From NCBI RefSeq assembly GCF_001428385.1, contig NZ_LMSK01000001.1, positions 1,056,185 to 1,120,184 of the forward strand: a DNA stretch of 64,000 nucleotides, in the 5' to 3' direction. The first letter of the stretch is position 1; every line of letters starts with the position of its first letter. This document shows, in pieces, positions 1-13,327 of the stretch. The position numbers were made by a program, and so were the translations under genes. The stretch is from Rhodanobacter sp. Soil772. GTDB lineage: Bacteria; Pseudomonadota; Gammaproteobacteria; Xanthomonadales; Rhodanobacteraceae. The notes under the pieces are model-generated. The model had not been told where the DNA came from. It did not search any database and saw only the letters and a program-made list of their open reading frames with translations.

Positions 1-683
1 CGCATTACTTCGACGGGCTGGCGATCATCCGCGTGCAGGATAATTTCGTCACCCAGTGGGGCGACCCGAACGACGACGAGAACGGCGACAAGAGCAAGCT
101 CCGTTCGTTGGGCAAGGCCAGCAAGACGCTGCCGCCGGAGTTCACCCGTGCGATCGACCCGAAGCTGGCGTGGACGGCGCTGCCGGATGGCGACGTGTAC
201 GCGCCCGAGGTCGGTTTCAGCGAAGGCTTTCCGGTGGGGCGCGACCCGGCCAGCGGGCAGGAGTGGGTGGCGCACTGCTACGGCACGGTCGGCGTGGCGC
301 GCGACGTGGCGCCAGAGACCGGCAGCGGCAGCTCGCTGTACGCGGTGATTGGTCAGGCGCGCCGGCTGGACCACAACCTCGCCGTGGCCGGCCGCGTGCT
401 GGAGGGCATGCCGCTGCTGTCCGGGCTGCCGCGCGGCCCGGAGCCGATGGGCTTCTACGCCGATCCTGCTCAGCGCGTCACCATCGAATCGGTGCGACTG
501 GCGGCCGACATGCCGGCGAAAGACCGCCCGGCGATCCAGGTGCTGCGCACCGACAGCGCCAGCTTCGCCGCGCTGGTCGAGGCGAAACGCAACGGCCGCA
601 ACGCGTTCTATCCCAAGCCGGCCGGCAAGGTCGACCTGTGCGGCATCGACGTGCCGGTACGCGAGGCGAAGCCGGCGCATTGA
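1..683 (+). CDS. Cyclophilin-type peptidyl-prolyl cis-trans isomerase (3' part)
   Basis: The gene enters from the left edge, and the frame is open from base 3, so the true start lies outside the window. The visible product begins HYFDGLAIIRVQDNFVTQWG, a typical cyclophilin core strand. It later contains YAVIGQARRLDHNLAVAGRV, the segment where these enzymes carry their conserved glycine and hydrophobic active-site wall. Family members catalyse proline isomerisation during protein folding. The visible part (about 227 residues) includes a long C-terminal extension typical of larger proteobacterial cyclophilins. Cellular location cannot be judged because the N-terminus is missing. Confidence 0.85.
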   Translation, partial: HYFDGLAIIRVQDNFVTQWGDPNDDENGDKSKLRSLGKASKTLPPEFTRAIDPKLAWTALPDGDVYAPEVGFSEGFPVGRDPASGQEWVAHCYGTVGVARDVAPETGSGSSLYAVIGQARRLDHNLAVAGRVLEGMPLLSGLPRGPEPMGFYADPAQRVTIESVRLAADMPAKDRPAIQVLRTDSASFAALVEAKRNGRNAFYPKPAGKVDLCGIDVPVREAKPAH

Positions 684-761
684 TGCCACGACGCCACGGC
701 GAACATTTTGTTCACCCGCGTCGGTTACCTTGCCCTTCTGGCCGACTGCGGAAACCGTGAC

Positions 762-1355
762 ATGCCGTTGAACGACACCCTGGCCTTCCTGCGCGCCTGG
801 CTGCGCGACCCGCGCGGCATCGGCGCGGTGACGCCGTCCGGCGCTGCGCTGGCGCGGCTGATGACCAGCCACGTCAGTGCGTTGGGCGGGCCGGTGATCG
901 AACTGGGGCCCGGCACCGGCGCGTTGACGCGCGCCCTGCTGGCGCGCGGCGTGCCGCCGCATCGGCTGGCCCTGATCGAGGCCGATGTGCACTTCGCCGA
1001 TGCGCTGAGCCGACGCTATCCGGAGGCAACCATCCTGCGCATGGACGCCGCCCGGCTCGGCGATACCGAGTCGCTGTTCGGCGACGAACGCGCCTGTGCC
1101 GTGGTCAGCGGCCTGCCGCTGCTGTCGATGCCGCCGGCCCAGGTCGCCGCGATCGTGCAGGGCGTGTTCGAGCGCCAGTTGCACAGTGACGGCATGTTCT
1201 ATCAGTTCACCTACGGCCTGCGCTGCCCGCTGCCGCCGGCCCTGCTTGCGCGGCTGAACCTGCAGGCCCGCCGGGTCGGCAACGCCCTGCTCAACCTGCC
1301 GCCCGCGGCGGTCTACTGCATCAGCCGGCGACCGGACCACCAGGTCGCGGCTTGA
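762..1355 (+). CDS. Class I SAM methyltransferase, phospholipid N-methyltransferase-like
   Basis: The 197-residue product begins MPLNDTLAFLRAWLRDPRGI. It carries the SAM-binding motif I VIELGPGTGALTRALL near residues 45-60 and an acidic motif II (ALIEADVHF). The N-terminal FLRAWLRDPRGIGAVTPSG is the substrate-side signature of the PmtA/COG3963 phospholipid methyltransferase and rRNA-adenine-methylase-like group. I chose the ATG at 762 over an upstream TTG at 708 because similarity to the family starts there. The likely substrate is phosphatidylethanolamine or another lipid, but this is inferred from family membership only. Confidence 0.7.
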   Translation: MPLNDTLAFLRAWLRDPRGIGAVTPSGAALARLMTSHVSALGGPVIELGPGTGALTRALLARGVPPHRLALIEADVHFADALSRRYPEATILRMDAARLGDTESLFGDERACAVVSGLPLLSMPPAQVAAIVQGVFERQLHSDGMFYQFTYGLRCPLPPALLARLNLQARRVGNALLNLPPAAVYCISRRPDHQVAA

Positions 1356-1530
1356 TCCGCGGCCGATAGCCGAGGCGCGTCGAACAGGGTTCGCCTGTCG
1401 ACTGCGCGTGAACGAGGTCTGAAAGCACCAGGCCATCACCACAAAACCTTTGCATCTCTCCAGCTATCACTTGGGCCGGTGCCCCAGCGCGTCCGGATGA
1501 CGTGCGGGCCAACCGCCGCAGGAGTGACGG

Positions 1531-3681
1531 ATGCAACGCAGCCGAAAAATACTCAGCTGGATCGCGGGCATATTGTTCGCGTTGGTCGCAGTGCTGCTGA
1601 TCGTGGTCGCCACGTTCGACTGGAACCGCATGAAGCCGTTCATCGGCGACAAGGTCAGCCAGGCGATCGGTCGACCGTTCGCGATCAACGGCGAGCTGAC
1701 CGTGGACTGGCAGCGCGACCGCGGCGGCAGTTGGCCCGGCTCATGGTTGCCGTGGCCCGAGTTCACCGCGCGCGACATCAGCATCGCCAACCCGGACTGG
1801 GCAGCGCAGCCGCAGTTCGCCCACCTCGATGCGCTGCGTTTCCGGCTGTCGCCGCTGCCGCTGTTGGCGCACCGCATCGACGTGCCCACGCTGCAGCTGG
1901 TGCATCCCACCGCCGATCTCGAGCGCGACAAATCGGGGCGTGCCAGCTGGGATTTCACGCTGCCGGAAAACACGGCGCCTTCCGCCTGGAAGCTGCAGCT
2001 GGGCACGATCGGCTTCGACCAGGGGCTGCTCACGCTCGACGACGCGGCCAGCCGCGTGAAGCTCAAGCTGGTGGTGGAACCGCTGCAGGCGGCGATCCCG
2101 TACGACCAGATCGTGGCCCAGCAATCCAGAGCCGCGCGCGAGGAGGTCGGCAAGACGGTCGGCACCGCGGCGAAAAAGATCATGGCCGGCAGCGACGCCA
2201 AACCGGCCCAGATCGGTCAGGCAACCGCATCGACGACTTATCAGTTCGGCTGGACCGCCGAAGGTAGCTACCAGGGCAGCCCGCTCAAAGGGCACGGCAA
2301 GACCGGCGCCGTGCTGGCATTGCAGGACACGACCACGCCGTTCCCGCTGCAAGCCGACGTGCGCATCGGCGACAGCCGCATCGCCCTGGTCGGCACGCTG
2401 ACCGATCCGCTGCACTTGGGCGCACTCGACGTACGCCTGTGGTTCTCCGGCTCCAGCATGGCCAGGCTGTATCCGATCACCGGCATCACCCTGCCCGACA
2501 CCCCGCCGTACGCGACCGAAGGCCACCTGAAGGCCGAACTGCACCGCGGCGGCAGCCGCTACAGCTACCAGGACTTCCGCGGCCGCGTCGGCGGTAGCGA
2601 CCTGGCTGGCAACCTGGTGTTCGTCACCGGCGGCAAGCGTCCCAAGTTGAGCGGCGACGTGCACTCGAAGCTGCTGCAAATCGCCGACTTGGCCCCGCTG
2701 ATCGGCGCCGATGCCAACGCCGAGAAAAAGCAGCGCGGCGACGCCACGCCGCAACCCGCCGACAAACTGCTGCCGGTCGAACCGTTCCGCACCGACCGCT
2801 GGCAAGCGATGGATGCGGACGTGACCTTCACCGGCGCGCGCATCGTGCGCGGCGCGGCGCTGCCGATCGATTCGCTCAGCACCCACCTGGTCCTGAACAA
2901 CGGCGCCCTGTATCTGGACCCGCTGAGCTTCGGGCTGGCCGGCGGCACCGTGCGCAGCAACATCACCCTCGACGGCAGCCGGGCGCCGATGCGCGGCGTG
3001 CTGAAACTCGACGCGCGCCACCTCAAGCTCAAGCAGCTGTTCCCGACTTTCGAGCCGATGCGCACCAGCTTCGGCGAGATCAACGGCGACGCCGCGCTCG
3101 ATGCGCAAGGCAACTCCATCGCCGCCCTGCTCGGCAGCGCGAACGGCGAGCTGAAGCTGCTGATGAACGATGGCGCGATCAGCAAGACCCTGCTGGAAAC
3201 CGCCGGCCTCAACGTCGGCAACATCGTGATCGGCAAGCTGTTCGGCGACAAGACCGTGCAGATCAACTGCGCCGCCGCCGACATGGCCGCCAGCAACGGC
3301 CTGTTCGACATGCGCCTGTTCGTGTTCGACACCGACGACGCGGTAGTCAACGTGACCGGCACGGTGAACTTCGCCAGCGAGAAACTCGACCTGGACGTGA
3401 AACCGCACACCAAGGGCTTCCGCGTGTTCTCGCTGCGCTCGCCGCTGTACATCCGCGGCACGCTGAAGAACCCGAACGTCGGCGTGCAGGCCGGCCCGCT
3501 GCTGGCACGCGGCGCCGGCGCGGTCGCGCTGGGCGTGGTCGCCGCCCCGGCCGCCGCCCTGCTCGCCCTGGTCGCGCCCAGCCACGGCGACGCCGGCGAC
3601 AACACCTGCCGCACCGTGCTGCAGCAGCTGCGCAGCTCCGGCACGATGATGCCGGCAAGCAAGCCGGCGGCGAAGAAGTAG
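1531..3681 (+). CDS. AsmA family protein
   Basis: The 716-residue protein has an N-terminal membrane anchor (about residues 7-29) followed by FDWNRMKPFIGDKVSQAIGR, the hallmark AsmA N-terminus. A long beta-rich periplasmic region follows, with the conserved AsmA C-terminal block (LNVGNIVIGKLFGDKTVQIN near residue 560). AsmA-like proteins are inner-membrane anchored and are implicated in lipid transport and outer-membrane homeostasis. It is about 100 residues longer than E. coli AsmA. The start is supported by an AGGAG 7 bases upstream. The 175 bases before it hold no gene that I can support. Confidence 0.85.
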   Translation: MQRSRKILSWIAGILFALVAVLLIVVATFDWNRMKPFIGDKVSQAIGRPFAINGELTVDWQRDRGGSWPGSWLPWPEFTARDISIANPDWAAQPQFAHLDALRFRLSPLPLLAHRIDVPTLQLVHPTADLERDKSGRASWDFTLPENTAPSAWKLQLGTIGFDQGLLTLDDAASRVKLKLVVEPLQAAIPYDQIVAQQSRAAREEVGKTVGTAAKKIMAGSDAKPAQIGQATASTTYQFGWTAEGSYQGSPLKGHGKTGAVLALQDTTTPFPLQADVRIGDSRIALVGTLTDPLHLGALDVRLWFSGSSMARLYPITGITLPDTPPYATEGHLKAELHRGGSRYSYQDFRGRVGGSDLAGNLVFVTGGKRPKLSGDVHSKLLQIADLAPLIGADANAEKKQRGDATPQPADKLLPVEPFRTDRWQAMDADVTFTGARIVRGAALPIDSLSTHLVLNNGALYLDPLSFGLAGGTVRSNITLDGSRAPMRGVLKLDARHLKLKQLFPTFEPMRTSFGEINGDAALDAQGNSIAALLGSANGELKLLMNDGAISKTLLETAGLNVGNIVIGKLFGDKTVQINCAAADMAASNGLFDMRLFVFDTDDAVVNVTGTVNFASEKLDLDVKPHTKGFRVFSLRSPLYIRGTLKNPNVGVQAGPLLARGAGAVALGVVAAPAAALLALVAPSHGDAGDNTCRTVLQQLRSSGTMMPASKPAAKK

Positions 3682-3748
3682 GCACCGGGCACGTCGCACA
3701 CGGTGGCCGGCGCTAGAATGCCGGCACTCCTCTTCGTGCGAATTCCCC

Positions 3749-4678
3749 ATGCAACCCGTCAACCAGGCCCGTCTGCAGATTCATTTCTGCGTGTTGCTGT
3801 GGGGCTTCACCGCGATTCTCGGCAAGTTGATCACGCTGCCCGCGCTGCCGCTGGTGTGGTGGCGCATGTTGCTGGTGGTGGTGGCGCTGCTGCTGATTCC
3901 GCGGGTCTGGCGCGGCTTGCGCGCGATGCCGGCGCGGCTGATCTGGGCGTACGCCGGCATCGGCGTGCTGGTGTCGCTGCACTGGCTGAGTTTCTATGCG
4001 GCGATCAAGTTGTCGAACGCCTCAGTCGGCGCCACCTGCATCGCGCTGGGGCCGGTGTTCCTGGCCTTCATCGAGCCGTGGATCGCCAAGCGCAAGTTCG
4101 ATCCGCGCGAGCTGCTGATCGGCGTGGCGGTGGTGCCGGGCGTGGTGATGGTGGTGGGCGGCGTGCCGCACGACATGCGCCTGGGCATCGCGGTGGGCGT
4201 ACTGTCGGCGCTGTTCGTGGCGTTCTTCGGTTCGCTCAACAAGCGGCTGGTCGAGCATGGCGACCCGCTCACGGTGACCTTCATCGAGCTGGGCACCGGC
4301 ACCGTCTTCCTCACCCTGCTCGCGCCGCTCATTCCGCATGCCGGCCCGGCGTTCATGCTGCCGGGCACGCACGATGCGCTGTTGCTGCTGGCGCTGTCGT
4401 TCGGCTGCACCCTGCTGCCGTTTGCGCTGGCGCTGGTGGCGCTGCGCCACATGAGCGCGTTCGGCACGCAGATGGTGACCAACCTGGAACCGGTCTACGC
4501 GATCATGCTGGCGATCGTGCTGCTGGGCGAGCAGCATGAGCTGGACGGCTGGTTCTATGCCGGCGTGGCGGTGATCCTGGCCGCGGTGTTCATGCACCCG
4601 CTGCTGAACCGGCGGGCGCGTACCGCCACGCAACCCGAACTGCTCGGCACCGCCGAAAGCCACAGCATGGTCGACTGA
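3749..4678 (+). CDS. EamA/DMT family permease
   Basis: The 309-residue protein has about ten hydrophobic helices arranged as two EamA repeats (roughly residues 10-140 and 150-290), the drug/metabolite transporter architecture. It starts MQPVNQARLQIHFCVLLWGF, with the LLWG motif common at the first helix of EamA proteins. The substrate cannot be read from sequence. A possible -10 box TAGAAT lies at 3714-3719 with no good -35, so transcription may start in the short gap after asmA. It is followed in the same direction by a second, unrelated-length DMT permease. Confidence 0.85.
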   Translation: MQPVNQARLQIHFCVLLWGFTAILGKLITLPALPLVWWRMLLVVVALLLIPRVWRGLRAMPARLIWAYAGIGVLVSLHWLSFYAAIKLSNASVGATCIALGPVFLAFIEPWIAKRKFDPRELLIGVAVVPGVVMVVGGVPHDMRLGIAVGVLSALFVAFFGSLNKRLVEHGDPLTVTFIELGTGTVFLTLLAPLIPHAGPAFMLPGTHDALLLLALSFGCTLLPFALALVALRHMSAFGTQMVTNLEPVYAIMLAIVLLGEQHELDGWFYAGVAVILAAVFMHPLLNRRARTATQPELLGTAESHSMVD

Positions 4679-4746
4679 CCAAGCCTCGTGTGTTCGGGCA
4701 ACCGCAGCACGCGCCGCCAGCGTCGAACCGCCCGGGAGTGGAATTC

Positions 4747-5817
4747 ATGACGACAGCGAAGCACGATCACACCCGCGGCATCCTGCAGGCACTGGCGGCA
4801 GCGGCCTTGTTCGGCCTGAGCACGCCGCTGGCCAAGCTGCTGGTGGGCACGATGCCTCCGCTGCTGTTGGCCGGGCTGCTGTATGCCGGCTCAGGGCTGG
4901 GCCTGTCGCTGTGGATGCTGCTGCGCAGGATGCGCCGCCAGCCAGCGACCGAGGCACCGCTGGTGCGTCGGGACGCGCCGTGGCTCGCGGGTGCGGTGCT
5001 GTTCGGCGGCGTGCTGGGCCCGATCCTGCTGATGCTGGGGCTGGCGCAAACACCGGCATCGACCGCCTCGTTGCTGCTGAACCTGGAAAGCGTGCTGACC
5101 GCCGTGCTCGCCTGGGTGGTGTTTCGCGAAAACGTGGACCGGCGCGTGCTTCTCGGCATGCTGGCGATCGTCGCCGGCAGCGTGCTGCTTTCCTGGCAGC
5201 GCCAAGCTGGCAGCGACGTTCCGTGGGGCGCGCTGGCGATCGCCGGCGCATGCCTGTGCTGGGCCATCGACAACAACTTGACCCGGCCCGTCGCCGGCGG
5301 TGACCCGGTGCAGATCGCGGCGATCAAGGGTGGCGCGGCCGGCGCCATCACCCTCACTCTCGCGCTCGTCATGGGCTACCGCTTCCCACCGGCACTGCCC
5401 CTCCTGGCCACCGGCCTGCTCGGTTTCGTCGGCTACGGCCTGAGCCTGGTGCTGTTCGTGCTCGCCCTGCGCAGCCTGGGCACGGCGCGCACCGGCGCGT
5501 ACTTCTCCACCGCGCCGTTTGTCGGTGCCGGCCTGTCGCTGTTGCTGATCGCCGAACACCCGCACCTCACGTTCTGGCTGGCCGGCGCGTTGATGGCGCT
5601 CGGCGTGTGGCTGCACGTCAGCGAGCGGCACGCACACGAACACGCGCACGAGGCGTTGGCGCACAATCATCGCCACTACCACGACGAACATCACCAGCAC
5701 GCTCACGACTTCCCGTGGGACGGCAAGGAACCCCACACGCACCCGCACGTGCACGAACCGCTCGTGCACAGCCATCCGCATTATCCGGATATCCATCATC
5801 GCCACCGGCACTCTTGA
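4747..5817 (+). CDS. EamA/DMT family permease with His-rich C-terminal tail
   Basis: The 356-residue protein starts at the ATG at 4747. An in-frame extension to 4690 has no membrane or family character. Residues about 12-290 form two EamA repeats with ten predicted helices. The last 60-odd residues are a cytoplasm- or periplasm-exposed tail with 23 histidines, including HSHPHYPDIHHRHRHS at the C-terminus. I recall similar tails from a subgroup of bacterial DMT proteins, and the composition suggests metal binding. The transport substrate is unknown. It precedes a methyltransferase and a small CDF-like transporter. Confidence 0.85.
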   Translation: MTTAKHDHTRGILQALAAAALFGLSTPLAKLLVGTMPPLLLAGLLYAGSGLGLSLWMLLRRMRRQPATEAPLVRRDAPWLAGAVLFGGVLGPILLMLGLAQTPASTASLLLNLESVLTAVLAWVVFRENVDRRVLLGMLAIVAGSVLLSWQRQAGSDVPWGALAIAGACLCWAIDNNLTRPVAGGDPVQIAAIKGGAAGAITLTLALVMGYRFPPALPLLATGLLGFVGYGLSLVLFVLALRSLGTARTGAYFSTAPFVGAGLSLLLIAEHPHLTFWLAGALMALGVWLHVSERHAHEHAHEALAHNHRHYHDEHHQHAHDFPWDGKEPHTHPHVHEPLVHSHPHYPDIHHRHRHS

Positions 5818-5826
5818 GGGCCCGCC

Positions 5827-6471
5827 ATGACCGACAAGCAGCAGCACTGGGAAACGGTCTACCGGACCAAGGCGCCGGATGCGGTCAGCTGGTACCGCCC
5901 GCATCTGGATACCTCGCTGGCGCTGATCGAGCGCGCCGCACCCGACCGCGGCGCCGCCGTGCTCGACGTCGGCGGCGGCGCATCGACCCTGGTCGACGAC
6001 CTGCTCGAGCGCGGCTACCGCGACCTCAGCGTGCTCGACATTTCCGCGGCGGCCCTGCATGTTGCCCGCGAACGCCTGGGCGAAGCGGCGGATACGGTGA
6101 CCTGGCTTGCGGCCGACCTGCTCGACGCGCCGCTGCAGGAAGCACGCTACGACCTGTGGCACGACCGCGCCGTGTTCCACTTCCTGACCGAGGCGGAGCA
6201 ACGCGCGCACTACCTGCAGCAACTGACCCGTGCGCTGAAGCCGGGCGGCCACGCGGTACTGGCCACGTTCGGTCCGCAGGGCCCGCTGAAATGCAGCGGG
6301 CTGGATACGGTTCGCTACGATGCCGGGGAACTTGCCCGCGCACTCGGCGACGGCTTCACGCTGCTCGACAGCACGCTGGAGTTCCACGCGACTCCGTTCG
6401 ACACCACCCAGCAGTTCGTCTACGCCCTGTTCCGGCGGACGTCCGCTGACACCATGGGAGACACGCGCTGA
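5827..6471 (+). CDS. Class I SAM-dependent methyltransferase
   Basis: The 214-residue product has the Rossmann motif I AAVLDVGGGASTLVDDLL around residues 43-60, motif II LSVLDISAAAL, and a post-motif ALKPGGHAVLATFGPQGPLK. The N-terminal HWETVYRTKAPDAVSWYRPH is typical of TehB/ubiE-like small-molecule methyltransferases that detoxify or modify soluble substrates. The gene starts 9 bases after the His-tailed permease and overlaps the next start by one base (TGATG), so the three genes are probably one transcript. The substrate is not identifiable. Confidence 0.8.
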   Translation: MTDKQQHWETVYRTKAPDAVSWYRPHLDTSLALIERAAPDRGAAVLDVGGGASTLVDDLLERGYRDLSVLDISAAALHVARERLGEAADTVTWLAADLLDAPLQEARYDLWHDRAVFHFLTEAEQRAHYLQQLTRALKPGGHAVLATFGPQGPLKCSGLDTVRYDAGELARALGDGFTLLDSTLEFHATPFDTTQQFVYALFRRTSADTMGDTR

Positions 6472-7079
6472 TGGCCAATTGCGACGAATGCTGCGGCGCC
6501 GCGGCCGCGCAACTGGCGCTGCGCCAGCGTGGCGTGCTGAAGACCGTGCTCGTCATCAACGCCGCCGCCTTCGCAATCATGATCGTGGCCGCCATGCAGG
6601 CACGCTCCTCGGCGCTGCTGTCGGACAGCTTCGATTACCTGGGCGACGCGCTGACCTATCTGGCCAGCCTGTGGGCCGTCGGCCGCAGCGTGCACGCCAA
6701 GACGCAGGTCGCGCGCATCAAGGGCGGCCTGATCGTGACGGCCGGGCTGCTCGTGCTGGCGCAGTTGGGCTGGCGCGCGTGGCACCCGGCCGAACCGCTG
6801 TTTGCGTGGATGGGCGCGTTCAGCCTGCTGGGCCTGTTCGCCAATGGCCTGTGCCTGCTGCTTCTGTACCGGCACCGCGACGACGACCTCAACATGTCGT
6901 CGGTCTGGATCTGCTCGCGCAACGACGTGGCCGCGAACCTGTCGGTGCTGCTCGCCGCTGCCGGCGTGTGGGCGTTCGACGCCGCCTGGCCCGACCGGCT
7001 CGTCGCCCTCGGGCTGGCCGTGCTGTTGCTGCGCTCCGGGTTCGGCGTTCTGCGCGACGCCGCACGCAGCACCCGCTGA
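6471..7079 (+). CDS. Small CDF-like cation transporter
   Basis: The 202-residue membrane protein has about six hydrophobic helices. Its motifs resemble the two metal-binding helices of cation diffusion facilitators: ALLSDSFDYLGDALTY in helix 2 and CSRNDVAANLSVLL in helix 5. It lacks the cytoplasmic C-terminal domain of full-length CDF proteins (usually 290-310 residues), so it is a minimal member. The N-terminus NCDECCGAAAAQ is cysteine-rich and could bind soft metals. It is coupled to the methyltransferase by a one-base overlap, and the hairpin terminator begins 12 bases after it. It lies tail to tail with czcA, so a metal role is plausible. Confidence 0.75.
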   Translation: MANCDECCGAAAAQLALRQRGVLKTVLVINAAAFAIMIVAAMQARSSALLSDSFDYLGDALTYLASLWAVGRSVHAKTQVARIKGGLIVTAGLLVLAQLGWRAWHPAEPLFAWMGAFSLLGLFANGLCLLLLYRHRDDDLNMSSVWICSRNDVAANLSVLLAAAGVWAFDAAWPDRLVALGLAVLLLRSGFGVLRDAARSTR

Positions 7080-7090
7080 AACGTGCCCAG

Positions 7091-7122
7091 GCCATCGGCC
7101 ACCCGCTCGGGTGGCCGATGGC
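7091..7122 (+). terminator. Hairpin terminator between CDF-like gene and czcA
   Basis: A perfect 14-bp stem (7091-7104 with 7109-7122) closes a 4-base loop GCTC and is followed by TTCTTC on the plus strand. It fills the 47-base gap between two convergent genes. The weak T-run suggests it serves mainly the plus-strand operon. Confidence 0.65.
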
Positions 7123-7126
7123 TTCT

Positions 7127-11533
<4,407 letters not shown>

Positions 11534-11537
<4 letters not shown>

Positions 11538-12781
11538 GGGGATGGAACTCCGGCAGTGACCGTCATCCGTTCGATGTCGGTCAACAAGGTGTGGTAACGG
11601 ACGGCCGCGTCGATCTGCGCGTTGCGCAGTTCGAGCAGCGTGCGCTGGGCCTGCGACAGCGCGACGAAGCTGAAGCGCCCGGCCTCGAAACCCTTGCGGG
11701 TCAACGCCAGTGCGGTCTCGGCTTTCGGAATCATGCGGTCGCGATGCGCTTCGAAGGCGGTGCGCGCGTGGACCAGCTCCTGGTACGCCGTGAACAGCCG
11801 CTGGCGCACGTCCATCTGCTGCGCCTGCGCGCGCGCATCGGCCGCCTCGGTCTCGGCCACGGACTGGGCCACGCTCAGCGCCGAGCGCCCGGCGCTGCCC
11901 AGCGACAGCGAGACCCCGGCAATCAGCGCCGTGTCGTTGAATGCAGACAGCCGCCGCACGCCGACGTGCACGCTGACATCCGGCTTGGCGCTGGCAGCGG
12001 CCACGCGCTCGCGCGCCTGCGCTGCGCGCGTGTCCAGAACGAGGCCGCGCAAGGTCGGGTTTTCGGGCAAGCGCGCCACCAGGGTTTCATACGGCGGTGC
12101 CGCCGGCAGCTCGAACAGATCGCCGGCGGCCGTATCGAAATCGGGCTCGACGGTATTCCACAAGGCAGCGAGCGAAACCCTGGCGCTGGCCAGCTCGTGC
12201 GCCGCGTGCTCCACCTCGATATCAGCTCGTTCCTCGGCGATCTGCATCAGGCTGAGGTCCGATTCCGGACTGCGACCGGCCTGCACCCAGCGGCGCACGG
12301 TCGCGGTCAGCTCGTGCGCGAGGGCGAGATCCTGCGCTGCCACGGTGGTGCGCGCCTGATCGGCGAGCACTTCGACGAAGCGCCTGGCCGTCTCGGTGGC
12401 CAGTTCCAGGCGGGTCTGGTCCAGCGCATTGCGCGACCGCTCGACGTCGATGGCGCCCACCGCCCGGCGTGCGTCGCGCTTGCCGCCCCGTTCGAGGACA
12501 CGGCCCAGCCGCACCGTGGTTTCCGCAGCCTGGACGCCGGCTACCGATCCGGTACCGCCCAGATTTTCCACATCCGCCCCCACCACCCAGGGTGGCGCCA
12601 GCCCGGCAATATCCGCCTGCCGTTCGGCAGCGACGACCGTCCGGTCACCGGCGCGGATGGCCGGGTTGTGCGCAAGCGCACGGGTTACCGCCTGCGGCAG
12701 CGAAAGGGCCTCGCCCGCGACCGCAGGCATGCCAAATCCGCCTGCCAATAGCAGGAGGCACCAACAACGTAAAGAAAGCAC
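11534..12781 (-). CDS. czcC: Outer-membrane channel CzcC, TolC family
   Basis: The 415-residue protein has a signal peptide ending near AVAGEA and two OEP repeats: LPQAVTRALAHNPAIRAGDR at the start, and a mirrored copy around residues 220-390. I chose a GTG start at 12781 because a GGGAGAA lies at good distance upstream and the signal peptide begins there. It supplies the exit duct for the CzcCBA pump. The CzcI-like gene ends 66 bases after its coding start on the other side of the gap. Confidence 0.88.
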
Positions 12782-12847
12782 GACGTTCTCCCATCGAATG
12801 CACAGTCAACGATTTCAGGCCGCAATGCGGCCGTCGGGACGTTGCCG

Positions 12848-13237
12848 TCAGACGATGGGAGGGCGGTGCAGGCGCGTCAGTGAACCGCCGGCTATCGACG
12901 CATCTTGCCAGGGCGGGCATGCGTCGCCCGGCGGTGCCAGCTGACACAGGCCGGTGAGCGTCGCCGGCAACGTCGCCGTCGCCCCGGCCAGGTAATGCGC
13001 ATGGACGTGCGACCCGTCCGGAAGCGGCACGATCGGTTCGCCGGCATCGTTGTGATGATGGTCGGCGGACGTGCCGATGGCGAGCGAAGGAGCCGTTTCG
13101 TGCGCACCGTCATGGCCGTGCACGATCCATTTCGGCATCGAGGCAAAGGTCACGATCGCCAGCAGGAGCAGCAGCACCCCACGCACCACGACGGGGTGGT
13201 GCTGCGGCAAGCGGCGGAGGATGCGAAAGGCTGGCAT
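12848..13237 (-). CDS. CzcI-like small membrane-anchored His-rich protein
   Basis: The 129-residue product has an Arg-rich N-terminus, one hydrophobic helix (VVVRGVLLLLLAIVTFASM) and a periplasmic part with WIVHGHDGAHE, SADHHHNDAGE and DGSHVHAHYLAG. It ends in RLHRPPIV. Size, topology, His content and position immediately before czcCBA match CzcI, a poorly understood modulator of czc expression in Cupriavidus. Sequence similarity to CzcI itself cannot be confirmed here. I rejected an upstream in-frame start at 13306 because the signal/anchor segment starts at 13237. No clear Shine-Dalgarno sequence precedes it. Confidence 0.55.
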   Translation of the reverse strand: MPAFRILRRLPQHHPVVVRGVLLLLLAIVTFASMPKWIVHGHDGAHETAPSLAIGTSADHHHNDAGEPIVPLPDGSHVHAHYLAGATATLPATLTGLCQLAPPGDACPPWQDASIAGGSLTRLHRPPIV

Positions 13238-13246
13238 GGCCGGCCA

Positions 13247-13275
13247 ACTATGCGCAGGGCGAGCGGCAAAGGCAA
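13247..13275 (-). promoter_or_regulatory. Candidate promoter for czcI-like/czcCBA
   Basis: Read on the minus strand, TTGCCT (13270-13275) and CATAGT (13247-13252) are separated by 17 bases and lie 9 bases before the czcI-like start codon. If used, the transcript would be almost leaderless, which fits the missing ribosome-binding site. Both boxes are imperfect, so read-through from merTP is an equally good explanation. Confidence 0.3.
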
Positions 13276-13327
13276 CCGGGGACGTGAAGCGACACTCGCC
13301 GTTCACCCGGCGCCCGCGGCCCGATCA

